A stretch of 6,334 bases of DNA from Steroidobacteraceae bacterium. Its GTDB lineage: Bacteria; Pseudomonadota; Gammaproteobacteria; Steroidobacterales; Steroidobacteraceae. The notes beneath the pieces were generated by a model that did not search any database, was not told the DNA's origin, and worked only from the letters and a program-made list of their open reading frames with translations. Both the position numbers and the translations under genes were made by a program. Below, piece after piece: positions 1-5,878 of the stretch. The DNA is taken from contig JAICKZ010000190.1 of assembly GCA_025927665.1 (NCBI GenBank), positions 1 through 6,334 on the forward strand. Direction: 5' to 3'. Position 1 is the first letter of the stretch; every line of letters begins with the position of its first letter.

Positions 1-98
1 AGCGGTAACGATGGGCCAAGCAACTCTAGGTGGATGAGCAAGATTTGTCAGGCCAACTCCGGCGATCTTCTGCAAACTATCTCCGCCGGAAAATCATT

Positions 99-959
99 AT
101 GACGAACAATGACACCACTCACTACTCCCGCTGCATCACTCGTGTACTTAAGTACATCGAAGCACACCTCGACGAAGATCTGTCCATTGATGCTCTGAGC
201 GCTGTGGCAAATTTCTCGCCCTATCATTTTCATCGACAGTTTTCCGCTTACACCGGCATTGGTGTTGGCAAACTCGTGCGGTTAATGCGTTTACGTCGCG
301 CATCAATGCAACTCGTGTTTAATCCGCTCGTCAGTATCTCCGACGTCGCCTATGAGGCGGGGTTCACCAACTCGGAATCCTTTTCGCGTGCGTTCAAGAA
401 TGAAACCGGGAAAAGTCCGACCGACTTTCGAAAGCAACCAGAGTGGTCGCAGTGGCAAGTCAAGACCATGCTAAACATTCGACAGGAACACACAATCATG
501 CAGGTAGATATTATCGATTTTCCAGAGACGCTTGTCGCTACGCTAGAGCACCGTGGACCGGAGCACCTAACTTTCAATACGACCAAGAAGTTCATCGAAT
601 GGCGCCAAGCTAACGGACTCCATCCAGGAATTGGCAATACCTACGGGGTGCACTACACGGATCCAGCCACAACGCCGCCCGAAGATTATAGGCTCGACCT
701 CTGCCTATCGGTTTCAGCACCGGTTGCGCCGAATCATCAGGGCGTCGTCACAAAGAGCATTCCGGCAGGTCGTTGCGCTCGCGTTCGTCATATCGGCTCG
801 CGCCATAACGTGCATCCGGCGGAGTGGCTCTACTATGAGTGGTTACCACGAAGCGGAGAGCAGCTGCGAGATTTTCCGATCTTCTTCCACTATGTGAACG
901 TGGGCCCGGATGTGAAAGAGCGCGAGATGATTACGGATGTTTATCTCCCGTTGAAATAA
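99..959 (+). CDS. AraC-family transcriptional regulator with C-terminal GyrI-like (effector-binding) domain
   Basis: Predicted cytoplasmic DNA-binding regulator of 286 residues. Residues 10-112 form an AraC/XylS DNA-binding domain with two helix-turn-helix units: the first around LSIDALSAVANFSPYHFHRQF (29-49), the second around ISDVAYEAGFTNSESFSRAF (80-99), followed by the typical family ending GKSPTDFR. Residues 134-286 resemble the GyrI/SbmC-like small-molecule-binding fold seen in Rob- and BmrR-type regulators, with features such as FPETLVATLEHRGP and a YLPLK terminus. N-terminal HTH plus C-terminal GyrI-like domain is a known multidrug-sensor layout. The frame is open back to 30, but ATG 99 is preferred: a CCGGA-like ribosome-binding stretch lies a few bases upstream and the protein then begins just before the HTH domain. 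The gene converges on the minus-strand gene ending at 978, with 18 bp between and no clear terminator. Its ligand and targets are not evident. The start is less certain than the family. Confidence 0.88.
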   Translation: MTNNDTTHYSRCITRVLKYIEAHLDEDLSIDALSAVANFSPYHFHRQFSAYTGIGVGKLVRLMRLRRASMQLVFNPLVSISDVAYEAGFTNSESFSRAFKNETGKSPTDFRKQPEWSQWQVKTMLNIRQEHTIMQVDIIDFPETLVATLEHRGPEHLTFNTTKKFIEWRQANGLHPGIGNTYGVHYTDPATTPPEDYRLDLCLSVSAPVAPNHQGVVTKSIPAGRCARVRHIGSRHNVHPAEWLYYEWLPRSGEQLRDFPIFFHYVNVGPDVKEREMITDVYLPLK

Positions 960-977
960 TTTCGCGAGAGCCTCCAC

Positions 978-1646
978 TCACATCTCAACCTCGAGATTTC
1001 CACCAAGATAGTTCTCGATTACAAACAGCATGCAGGCCGCAATAACCTGATTGAACCAGCCTACAACTTTTGAAGTTTCTTTGACCAATGTATCGAACGC
1101 CTTTGCGTGATCGTTTGGATCAATATCTTCGACTAGTGCTCGCCCTGCGATGATGTCAGAAAATGCATACAACGTGTTTGCATTGGTTTCGGACATGTAC
1201 ACATTCAATGTGTCGTTATCAGCAAGGCTTGCGTAGCCAGTCGCAATCTGATCAGGAGCGTAGTGAAACGCGTGCCGGTTTCTCACATTTGCGATCATGT
1301 TCTGACGACCGAAGTATTGCTTTAAGGAATCAAGTGCTTCCTTGGATGGTTGATCAAAAGTCTGCTCATATTTTTTTGAAACCTGCGTCGCAAAGAACGC
1401 TGACTGCATCAAATTCCAGCATTCATACAATTTTCCCGTTAGTAGTCGACCTATCGTCATAGCCTATGCGTTTCTAGCTTCGACCTCCACCTCTGTTCGT
1501 GCTTCGTGTTTTGAGCAAAATTGAAATAGTTTGGTTAGGACACTTAGTTCATTTGCGGCGTGCCCAACGAGAACGAGTAGGTTTCTTTCCGCCTCCGGGA
1601 TCGCATCGAGTTGCTGTCTCGTTAACTTGAAGTGGTGGAGCTTCAT
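978..1646 (-). pseudogene. Helical hypothetical protein interrupted by one in-frame amber codon; HEPN-like R-N-x4-H motif
   Basis: Read from ATG 1644-1646 to TGA 978-980, this is one frame of 222 sense positions interrupted only by TAG at 1464-1466 (residue 61). The first part (60 residues, MKLHHFKLTRQQLDAIPEAE...) ends EARNA. After the stop comes one Ala codon, then ATG at 1458-1460 and 160 more residues beginning MTIGRLLTGKLYECWNLM. Both parts look coding and alpha-helical in the same frame, so a point nonsense change such as CAG to TAG is the simplest reading. A good ribosome-binding sequence, AAGGTAGG, precedes the first ATG. In the second part, RNRHAFHY (R122-N123...H128) resembles the R-N-x4-6-H motif of HEPN-fold proteins, many of which are RNases of toxin or defence systems. 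I do not recognise the family by name. Alternatives are reinitiation at the ATG three bases past the stop, giving a separate 160-aa protein (978-1460), amber read-through, or a sequencing error. Confidence 0.65.
1464..1466 (-). other. In-frame amber (TAG) codon splitting the hypothetical gene
   Basis: The plus-strand CTA at 1464-1466 is TAG on the minus strand. The codons before it (GCT AAC GCA read upstream to downstream) and after it (GCT ATG) keep the same phase as ATG 1646 and TGA 978. There is therefore no frameshift, only a single stop. Confidence 0.85.
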
Positions 1647-1828
1647 AAGACCTACCTTATTTCATCAAGTCTGATTAATACAAAGGCTGCCAGATAATGT
1701 CGTATCGAATTTAATCGCAATGTCTGCTGTGTAGAAAGTCCCACAAACAAAATAAACGGCACCTTCTGGCCGCGTTGTGCGTATTGCGAACTGTTAAGAA
1801 CCGGCCCACGAATCCGATAGCGCTATTA

Positions 1829-2650
1829 TTAATAGCTGACATGCGAGCGTGACTCAAAACCCCACGGTCGATATCTCAAGGACCATGCAACGTTGCACGC
1901 GGCGGCAACTAGCAAGAGATTCACAACGACTTCCGACCATTGGCCCTGCGGAGACGTTGCCCAGACAGGTCTAGGTTGGGTAAAGAAGCTCGGGGCCCAT
2001 ACCAGAAGACCAAATAAGCTCATCATGATCGCTTCAAGCGTGACCGCGAGCCTGGGAAGAATGCCAATGGTAAGCGCGATACCAGCAGCAATGTGACCGG
2101 CCCCAGTGACATACGCCGTCCCTAAGTGATTGGGCGCCCAGTAAGGGACCATGCTTGCGGTGTAATTAGCATATACAAAATGTGACGATCCGTAGAAGAT
2201 GCAGGTAAGACCAAACAAGACCTGTGCGACGAGAACTGTACGCTTACTGATGATCGGCATATTCGATGTTTTCTTCTGCCATCGAAAATCAATGTAAAGA
2301 ATCCATGCCCCGGCAAGCGAAGTCATCGCTTCACAAAATCCGTACCAAGCGCCCAAGCTAAGTGGCTGAGAAAAAATTGGCGAAGTATCAATTGCTGCCC
2401 AGATTGCCAGATACGTACATATCGTCAGAGCGCTTGGTGACGCTGTACGCGAAAAACAAAGACCGACACTGGCGACTACGAGTAGTAGCGCGAATAGATG
2501 CACTACGATTTTCTGCTCGGGAACCCAGTCGGGTAACGATGGCACTGATGGCGCGAACTCGCCATACGCGAAGCTCAATACGGCGAGGCTCGCTGCCGCA
2601 ATGGCAAACAATCCACGAGCAGGATCAACGCGTATTGGTACTTCACTCAT
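1829..2650 (-). CDS. DoxX-like polytopic inner-membrane protein
   Basis: Predicted integral membrane protein of 273 residues with about seven or eight hydrophobic segments, roughly at 12-30, 47-66, 72-92, 99-120, 136-156, 174-196, 200-220 and 238-258. The C-terminal half resembles DoxX-like proteins: FGLTCIFYGSSHFVYANY followed by MVPYWAP, a small-residue helix (GTAYVTGAGHIAAGIAL), then a LLVWAP helix. The N-terminal half is a second set of about four helices, so the protein is about twice the size of a minimal four-helix DoxX protein and may be a tandem duplication. A charged loop (DFRWQKK, 121-127) separates the halves. Start is ATG 2648-2650; only a weak ribosome-binding match (GTGGT) lies upstream. 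The gene is divergent from the sigma factor gene across 162 bp, with 182 bp to the next minus-strand gene. The family is associated with redox or quinone-linked membrane functions, but no active-site residue is visible here, so the function is unassigned. Confidence 0.78.
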   Translation of the reverse strand: MSEVPIRVDPARGLFAIAAASLAVLSFAYGEFAPSVPSLPDWVPEQKIVVHLFALLLVVASVGLCFSRTASPSALTICTYLAIWAAIDTSPIFSQPLSLGAWYGFCEAMTSLAGAWILYIDFRWQKKTSNMPIISKRTVLVAQVLFGLTCIFYGSSHFVYANYTASMVPYWAPNHLGTAYVTGAGHIAAGIALTIGILPRLAVTLEAIMMSLFGLLVWAPSFFTQPRPVWATSPQGQWSEVVVNLLLVAAACNVAWSLRYRPWGFESRSHVSY

Positions 2651-2812
2651 ATCGCAGATACCACGTAGAGATCGAGGCGTTGGGGATAAAGTCTCTAGTT
2701 AAGTGAAAGTTTTATTCTTTATCATCACAACATTTTTCGATACGCGCGGGTGTCTATATTGATACGTAGATATCGGTACAATCGATCATCCAAATTATAT
2801 AACTGATTACGA
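2651..2812. promoter_or_regulatory. Divergent intergenic region between DoxX-like gene and sigma factor gene
   Basis: This 162-bp AT-rich stretch must hold promoters for both divergent genes. A degenerate version of the downstream ECF element is present, TGTCTA (2751-2756), 17 nt, CGGTAC (2774-2779), but it departs from TGTCGA/CGACTA at several positions. A TATAAC (2798-2803) lies so close to the sigma factor ATG at 2813 that it would give an almost leaderless transcript. No clear Shine-Dalgarno precedes that ATG. None of these is strong enough to call alone. Confidence 0.3.
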
Positions 2813-4075
2813 ATGGCTGACACTCCAACCACTGCCGATATAGTTTTGCATGGTGAAATCACAGCGATTTATCGTAAGGATTCGCGCAAAGTTTTTGCGA
2901 CGCTGATTCGTTTTCTGGGTGATTTTGATGTTGCGGAAGAAGCATTGCATGAAGCCTTTCGTGCTGCAATCGAGCAATGGCCCAAAGCAGGTATACCGAA
3001 TAATCCAGTGGCATGGTTAGTTTCCGCAGGGCGTTTCAAGGCGATAGACACGTTGCGACGACAGCAACGTTTCACGTCCACTGAAGAAATCACTGAGCAG
3101 GTTCATGCTGTTGAAGATGAATCAAGTCGCGATGATGAACAGCTTCTTGAAGACGATCAGTTACGATTGATCTTCACTTGTTGTCATCCGAGCCTTGCCG
3201 AAGATACGCAAGTAGCGTTGACCTTGCGTGAAGTATGTGGCTTGACGACGGAAGAAATTGCTCACGCGTATCTGATTCCCGCGCCAACGCTTGCACAGCG
3301 TATCGTACGTGCCAAGTCAAAGATTCACGATGCGCGTATTCCTTATGAAGTGCCTGAGCGTGATCATTTGCATGAACGGCTTTCAAGTGTATTGCGTGTT
3401 ATTTATCTTGTGTTTAATGAAGGTTACTCCGCTTCATCCGGTGCCTCATTGACCAAACATCATTTATCAGAGGAAGCGATTCGTTTGGCGCGCTTGCTTC
3501 ATGAGTTGCTACCAGAACCTGAAGTAAAAGGATTGTTAGCATTGATGTTATTACACGAATCACGTCGTGCATCGCGCACCAACTTGCGCGGCGATTTAAT
3601 ACCACTGGAAGATCAGGACAGAAGAGTGTGGAATCGCGAGTTTATCGAAGAAGGTAGTTCGTTGGTTGAGCAAAGTTTAAAAGCGGGTCACTTTGGTTCT
3701 TATAGCATTCAGGCGGCGATCTCCGCAGTGCATGCGCAGGCAACGCAATCTACTGATACTGATTGGGCGCAGATTGTTGGTTTGTATGAAGTGCTGATGC
3801 AAATGGAACCTTCTGCGATCGTTGCACTCAACCACGCTGTGGCCATCGCAATGCGAGATGGCTATCAGCGAGGACTTGATTTGATTAACGAGTTGCTCAA
3901 GGACAAAACTTTGCAGGACTATCATTTGGCGCATGCGGCGCGCGCGGACTTATGTCGACGTCTTCATTTTCGGGATGAAGCACGGCTTTCCTATGAACGT
4001 GCTTTGCAATTGGTGCGACAGGAACCTGAACGGCGTTTTATTGAATGGCGCTTGTCGCAATTGGCAAGTAAGTGA
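2813..4075 (+). CDS. ECF42-type RNA polymerase sigma factor with C-terminal TPR-like extension
   Basis: Predicted alternative sigma factor of 420 residues that directs RNA polymerase to a small set of promoters. Sigma-2 spans about 18-85 (VFATLIRFLGDFDVAEEALHEAF then GRFKAIDTLRR). Sigma-4 spans about 112-172 (LIFTCCHPSL, then LTLREVCGLTTEEIAHAYL and APTLAQRIVRAK, the helix-turn-helix for the -35 element). An extension of about 245 residues follows: a DUF6596-type region with the signature LVFNEGYSASSG (199-210), then a helical TPR-like region ending near EWRLSQLASK. This domain order and length fit group ECF42, in which the extension is thought to replace a classical anti-sigma factor in controlling activity. 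Start ATG 2813 matches where family proteins begin, though no clear ribosome-binding site precedes it. The two DGPF genes downstream are the family's typical genomic partners. No anti-sigma factor gene is nearby. The input signal is unknown. Confidence 0.95.
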   Translation: MADTPTTADIVLHGEITAIYRKDSRKVFATLIRFLGDFDVAEEALHEAFRAAIEQWPKAGIPNNPVAWLVSAGRFKAIDTLRRQQRFTSTEEITEQVHAVEDESSRDDEQLLEDDQLRLIFTCCHPSLAEDTQVALTLREVCGLTTEEIAHAYLIPAPTLAQRIVRAKSKIHDARIPYEVPERDHLHERLSSVLRVIYLVFNEGYSASSGASLTKHHLSEEAIRLARLLHELLPEPEVKGLLALMLLHESRRASRTNLRGDLIPLEDQDRRVWNREFIEEGSSLVEQSLKAGHFGSYSIQAAISAVHAQATQSTDTDWAQIVGLYEVLMQMEPSAIVALNHAVAIAMRDGYQRGLDLINELLKDKTLQDYHLAHAARADLCRRLHFRDEARLSYERALQLVRQEPERRFIEWRLSQLASK

Positions 4076-4133
4076 CTCGATATCTATCATCGACTAATGC
4101 GGCAACTAACTGTCTCTGACTTCCGTTCACGCC

Positions 4134-4182
4134 GAGCTTGGAGTGTAAAAGCTCCCGCTCATGGTGAGCTTGTCGAACCATT
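4134..4182. repeat. Dispersed REP-like palindromic repeat
   Basis: The segment contains GAGCTT (4134-4139), its complement AAGCTC (4149-4154) and GAGCTT again (4166-4171), plus the perfect small hairpin GCTCA-TGG-TGAGC (4157-4169) running into GCTTGTCGAACCA. From memory, sequences of the form CGCTCATGGTGAGCTTGTCGAACC recur as intergenic repeats in many proteobacterial genomes. Only one copy is in this window, so the repeat status rests on recognition and not on local duplication. Confidence 0.5.
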
Positions 4183-4241
4183 CTTATTTTTCATTATAAG
4201 ATGAGCAGTCGTAACTGAATTTGCAAATATTTTTGAAGCAT

Positions 4242-4271
4242 TGTCGATTTTGAACTGAGCCGTTCGACTAA
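4242..4271 (+). promoter_or_regulatory. ECF42-type promoter upstream of DGPF1
   Basis: TGTCGA (4242-4247), a 17-nt spacer and CGACTAA (4265-4271). The same two boxes with the same spacing recur upstream of the second DGPF gene while the spacers differ, which argues for selection on the boxes. As I recall, work on an ECF42 factor in Streptomyces venezuelae gave a -35 motif of TGTCGA and a CGA-containing -10. The predicted transcript has a leader of about 165 nt before ATG 4442. Confidence 0.75.
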
Positions 4272-4335
4272 GTATCGTGCAAGCAACGGTGCTGCATACA
4301 ATATCGATTAAGCGGTAATTTTTACGGTAAACGTC

Positions 4336-4440
4336 ATGCTTCTATTCATTTTATACCGCATTTTGATGGCATTTCTTGATTATCAACGTCAAAGTGTTGT
4401 CATTCTGATCGCGCCTATGCGTGCAACAGTGGAATATTAA
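4336..4440 (+). CDS. Possible 34-codon leader ORF upstream of DGPF1
   Basis: ATG 4336-4338 opens a 34-residue frame (MLLFILYRILMAFL..., ending RATVEY) that stops with TAA at 4438-4440, one base before the DGPF1 ATG at 4442. The N-terminal 14 residues are strongly hydrophobic. The position inside the transcribed leader and the tight stop-start junction suggest translational coupling or a leader peptide. Against this, the ribosome-binding site is weak (only GGTAA nearby) and an ORF this short is easily found by chance. Treat as a candidate only. Confidence 0.2.
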   Translation: MLLFILYRILMAFLDYQRQSVVILIAPMRATVEY

Positions 4441-4441
4441 G

Positions 4442-4816
4442 ATGAAATATTTATGCCTTGTTTATCTTGATCAAGAAAATTGGAGTGCTTGTCCCGATAG
4501 CATCTGTTTCGACTATGTGCAGGCCGTGCAGCAGAGTGGACACTTTGTTGATGGGCGGCCACTGCATCCTGTGCATACAGCGACGACAGTACGCGTGCGT
4601 AACGGTAAGACCATCTTGGTGGATGGTCCCTTCGCCGAAACCAAGGAACAACTTGCAGGCTTTTATCTACTTGAGGCAAAAGACTTGAATGAAGCGATCA
4701 AACTTGCGGCGAAAATTCCACCTGCGCAGTATGGAAGTATCGAAGTACGACCCGTACGCGAATTAGATTTAAGCGATCAAGAATATAAAAAACATCCGGC
4801 CATGGTTAGAGAATAA
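4442..4816 (+). CDS. YCII-related (DGPF-domain) protein 1
   Basis: Small cytoplasmic protein of 124 residues of the YCII-related family, a dimeric alpha/beta ferredoxin-like fold. It opens with the family strand MKYLCLVYLDQ (1-11) and carries the signature DGPFAETKEQLAGFYLLEAKD (61-81), followed by the helix DLNEAIKLAAKIP and the strand GSIEVRPVREL. The Asp and His-type residues of the fold have been proposed to be catalytic, but the reaction of DGPF proteins is not established. The frame can start at GTG 4421; ATG 4442 is preferred because GGAA (4431-4434) lies seven bases upstream and the protein then begins exactly at the family's first strand. It lies 366 bp after the ECF42 sigma factor gene, its usual partner, and 171 bp after an ECF42-type promoter. 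DGPF2 follows 101 bp later with its own copy of that promoter. Confidence 0.92.
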   Translation: MKYLCLVYLDQENWSACPDSICFDYVQAVQQSGHFVDGRPLHPVHTATTVRVRNGKTILVDGPFAETKEQLAGFYLLEAKDLNEAIKLAAKIPPAQYGSIEVRPVRELDLSDQEYKKHPAMVRE

Positions 4817-4833
4817 AAATATTTTACTCAGCA

Positions 4834-4863
4834 TGTCGAATTGCAACAGTGTCATTCGACTAA
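4834..4863 (+). promoter_or_regulatory. ECF42-type promoter upstream of DGPF2
   Basis: TGTCGA (4834-4839), a 17-nt spacer and CGACTAA (4857-4863), identical in boxes and spacing to the element at 4242-4271. It sits in the 101-bp gap after DGPF1 and would give a leader of about 45-50 nt before ATG 4918. It likely also drives the two VOC genes, since no further copy is seen before them. Confidence 0.8.
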
Positions 4864-4905
4864 TTATTGAAACGAGCAATATTCTTTTTTAATCAGTTAA
4901 AGTTT

Positions 4906-4911
4906 AAGGAG
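4906..4911 (+). promoter_or_regulatory. Shine-Dalgarno site fixing the DGPF2 start
   Basis: AAGGAG lies six bases before ATG 4918. It is the strongest ribosome-binding site in the window and rules out the upstream TTG at 4867 as the start, which would also leave almost no leader after the promoter. Confidence 0.85.
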
Positions 4912-4917
4912 TTCATC

Positions 4918-5340
4918 ATGAGATTTATGATCTTTGTAAAAGCGACCCAGGCATCTGAACGTGGCGAACTGCCCAGTCAGAAATTACTTACTGAGATGGG
5001 TAACTTCAATGAGCAGTTGGTGAAGGCGGGCATTATGCAAGCAGGCGAAGGTTTGCAAGCAAGTAGCAAAGGTGCGCGCGTAAAATTTTCCGGCACCAAG
5101 CGCACGGTTGTCGATGGGCCATTTGCCGAAACCAAAGAATTAGTTGCAGGCTTTTGGATATGGAAATGCAAATCAAAGCAGGAAGCAATTGAGTGGGTGA
5201 AACGTTGTCCTAATCCGCATGAAGAAGATTGCGAAATCGAAATTCGTCAAATATTCGAGCTCGAAGATTTCGGTAAAGAATTTACCCCGGAATTGCAGGA
5301 ACAGGAAACACGCTTGCGCGAACAAATTAACAAGCAGTAA
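4918..5340 (+). CDS. YCII-related (DGPF-domain) protein 2
   Basis: Second YCII-related protein, 140 residues. It begins MRFMIFVKATQASERGELPS, typical of the longer DGPF subfamily, with the signature VVDGPFAETKELVAGFWIW (64-82), the helix SKQEAIEWVKRCPNP (87-100) and the strand CEIEIRQIFELEDFG. The C-terminal tail (EFTPELQEQETRLREQ) is charged and helical. It is clearly divergent from DGPF1 outside the signature (different N-terminal half and tail), so the pair looks like two subfamilies and not a recent tandem duplication. It has its own ECF42-type promoter and a strong AAGGAG site. The VOC gene starting at 5389 follows after 48 bp with no visible terminator, which suggests one transcript. 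Substrate and reaction are unknown; predicted cytoplasmic. Confidence 0.94.
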   Translation: MRFMIFVKATQASERGELPSQKLLTEMGNFNEQLVKAGIMQAGEGLQASSKGARVKFSGTKRTVVDGPFAETKELVAGFWIWKCKSKQEAIEWVKRCPNPHEEDCEIEIRQIFELEDFGKEFTPELQEQETRLREQINKQ

Positions 5341-5388
5341 TGGGTTGCACATTTATATCCATCAGTAAGCAGTACAACGAGGCCTATC

Positions 5389-5865
5389 ATGCAAAAAGTA
5401 TCTACCTTTCTGTGGTTTGATAATCAAGCGGAACATGCAGCGAACTTCTATGTGTCGCTGTTCAAAAATTCACGCATCATCGATACATCCTATTACGCAG
5501 AGAATATGCCCATGCCTAAAGGAACGGTGATGGTGATAACCTTTACACTTGATGGTATAGAGTATCAGGCAATTAACGGTGGCCCACATTACAAGCTGAC
5601 GCCAGCAGTATCGTTATCGGTAAGCTGTGAATCGCAGGAAGAAGTAGACCACTTGTGGAGTAAACTTACCGCTGATGGTGGACAGGAAGTGCAATGCGGT
5701 TGGTTGACAGATAAGTTTGGTTTGTCATGGCAGATTATACCTGCGGCGTTTCTTGCTTTATTGAAGAAAGCTGATGCAGTACAGACTGAACGCATGGTAC
5801 AAGCGATGATGCAAATGCGTAAACTGGATATGGCTGCATTACAACGTGCTTATGATGGCAAATAA
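5389..5865 (+). CDS. VOC-superfamily protein, PhnB / 3-demethylubiquinone-methyltransferase-like
   Basis: Protein of 158 residues of the PhnB-like branch of the vicinal oxygen chelate fold. Hallmarks are the first strand VSTFLWFDNQAEHAANFYVSLF (4-25), DGIEYQAINGGP (55-66), the partner strand SLSVSCESQEEVDHLW (75-90) and CGWLTDKFGLSWQIIP (103-118). Databases often label this branch 3-demethylubiquinone-9 3-methyltransferase, but there is no SAM-binding motif, so that label should not be taken as function. The canonical VOC metal ligands are not evident. Start ATG 5389 is preceded by ACGAGG (5377-5382) at a suitable distance. It is 48 bp from DGPF2 and 13 bp before the second VOC gene, consistent with one ECF-driven operon. 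PhnB-like genes commonly occur beside DGPF and ECF42 genes, but their role there is undefined. Confidence 0.93.
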   Translation: MQKVSTFLWFDNQAEHAANFYVSLFKNSRIIDTSYYAENMPMPKGTVMVITFTLDGIEYQAINGGPHYKLTPAVSLSVSCESQEEVDHLWSKLTADGGQEVQCGWLTDKFGLSWQIIPAAFLALLKKADAVQTERMVQAMMQMRKLDMAALQRAYDGK

Positions 5866-5878
5866 AAGAGTTATGACC

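Larger units (their letters stand above)
4076..4420. other. 345-bp gap between sigma factor and DGPF1: repeat, ECF promoter and leader
   Basis: This stretch has no large gene. From left to right it holds a CGACTAA (4091-4097) without a matching -35 element, a GAGCTT/AAGCTC inverted repeat (4134-4139 and 4149-4154), a dispersed-repeat-like segment to about 4182, and an ECF-type promoter (4242-4271). A leader follows with a small palindrome TTTAC-G-GTAAA (4321-4331) and the beginning of a 34-codon ORF at 4336. A GCGGTA (4312-4317) is complementary to TACCGC (4354-4359), but with a loop of 36 nt. I see no convincing rho-independent terminator after the sigma factor gene. Confidence 0.6.

Noticed and set aside
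1460..1470. A frameshift or two independent genes as explanation of the split minus-strand gene
   Set aside because: The two ORFs are in the same frame (ATG 1646 and ATG 1460 differ by a multiple of three), so no frameshift is needed. Two separate genes remain possible, but the second would start without its own clear ribosome-binding site.
1647..1828. Small gene or RNA in the 182-bp gap between the two minus-strand genes
   Set aside because: No ORF with a ribosome-binding site, no tRNA-like fold and no strong sigma-70 promoter could be seen. It is left as plain intergenic sequence.
2362..2706. A 114-aa plus-strand ORF opposite the DoxX-like gene
   Set aside because: It lies antisense to a well-supported membrane protein, has no domain character and no convincing start signal. 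It is read as a shadow frame.
960..2812. Integron cassette array (attC sites between the mixed-strand left genes)
   Set aside because: I could not find paired GTTRRRY/RYYYAAC core sites with a palindromic attC body in the gaps at 960-977, 1647-1828 or 2651-2812, and no integrase is present.
4091..4097. A further CGACTAA just after the sigma factor stop codon
   Set aside because: The position 17 nt upstream (4068-4073) reads GTAAGT, not TGTCGA, and neighbouring spacings also fail, so this is a lone -10-like box.
4815..4826. Possible terminator after DGPF1 (AAAATATTTT palindrome)
   Set aside because: The palindrome has no G-C pairs and no following U-tract, so it would not form a stable intrinsic terminator.
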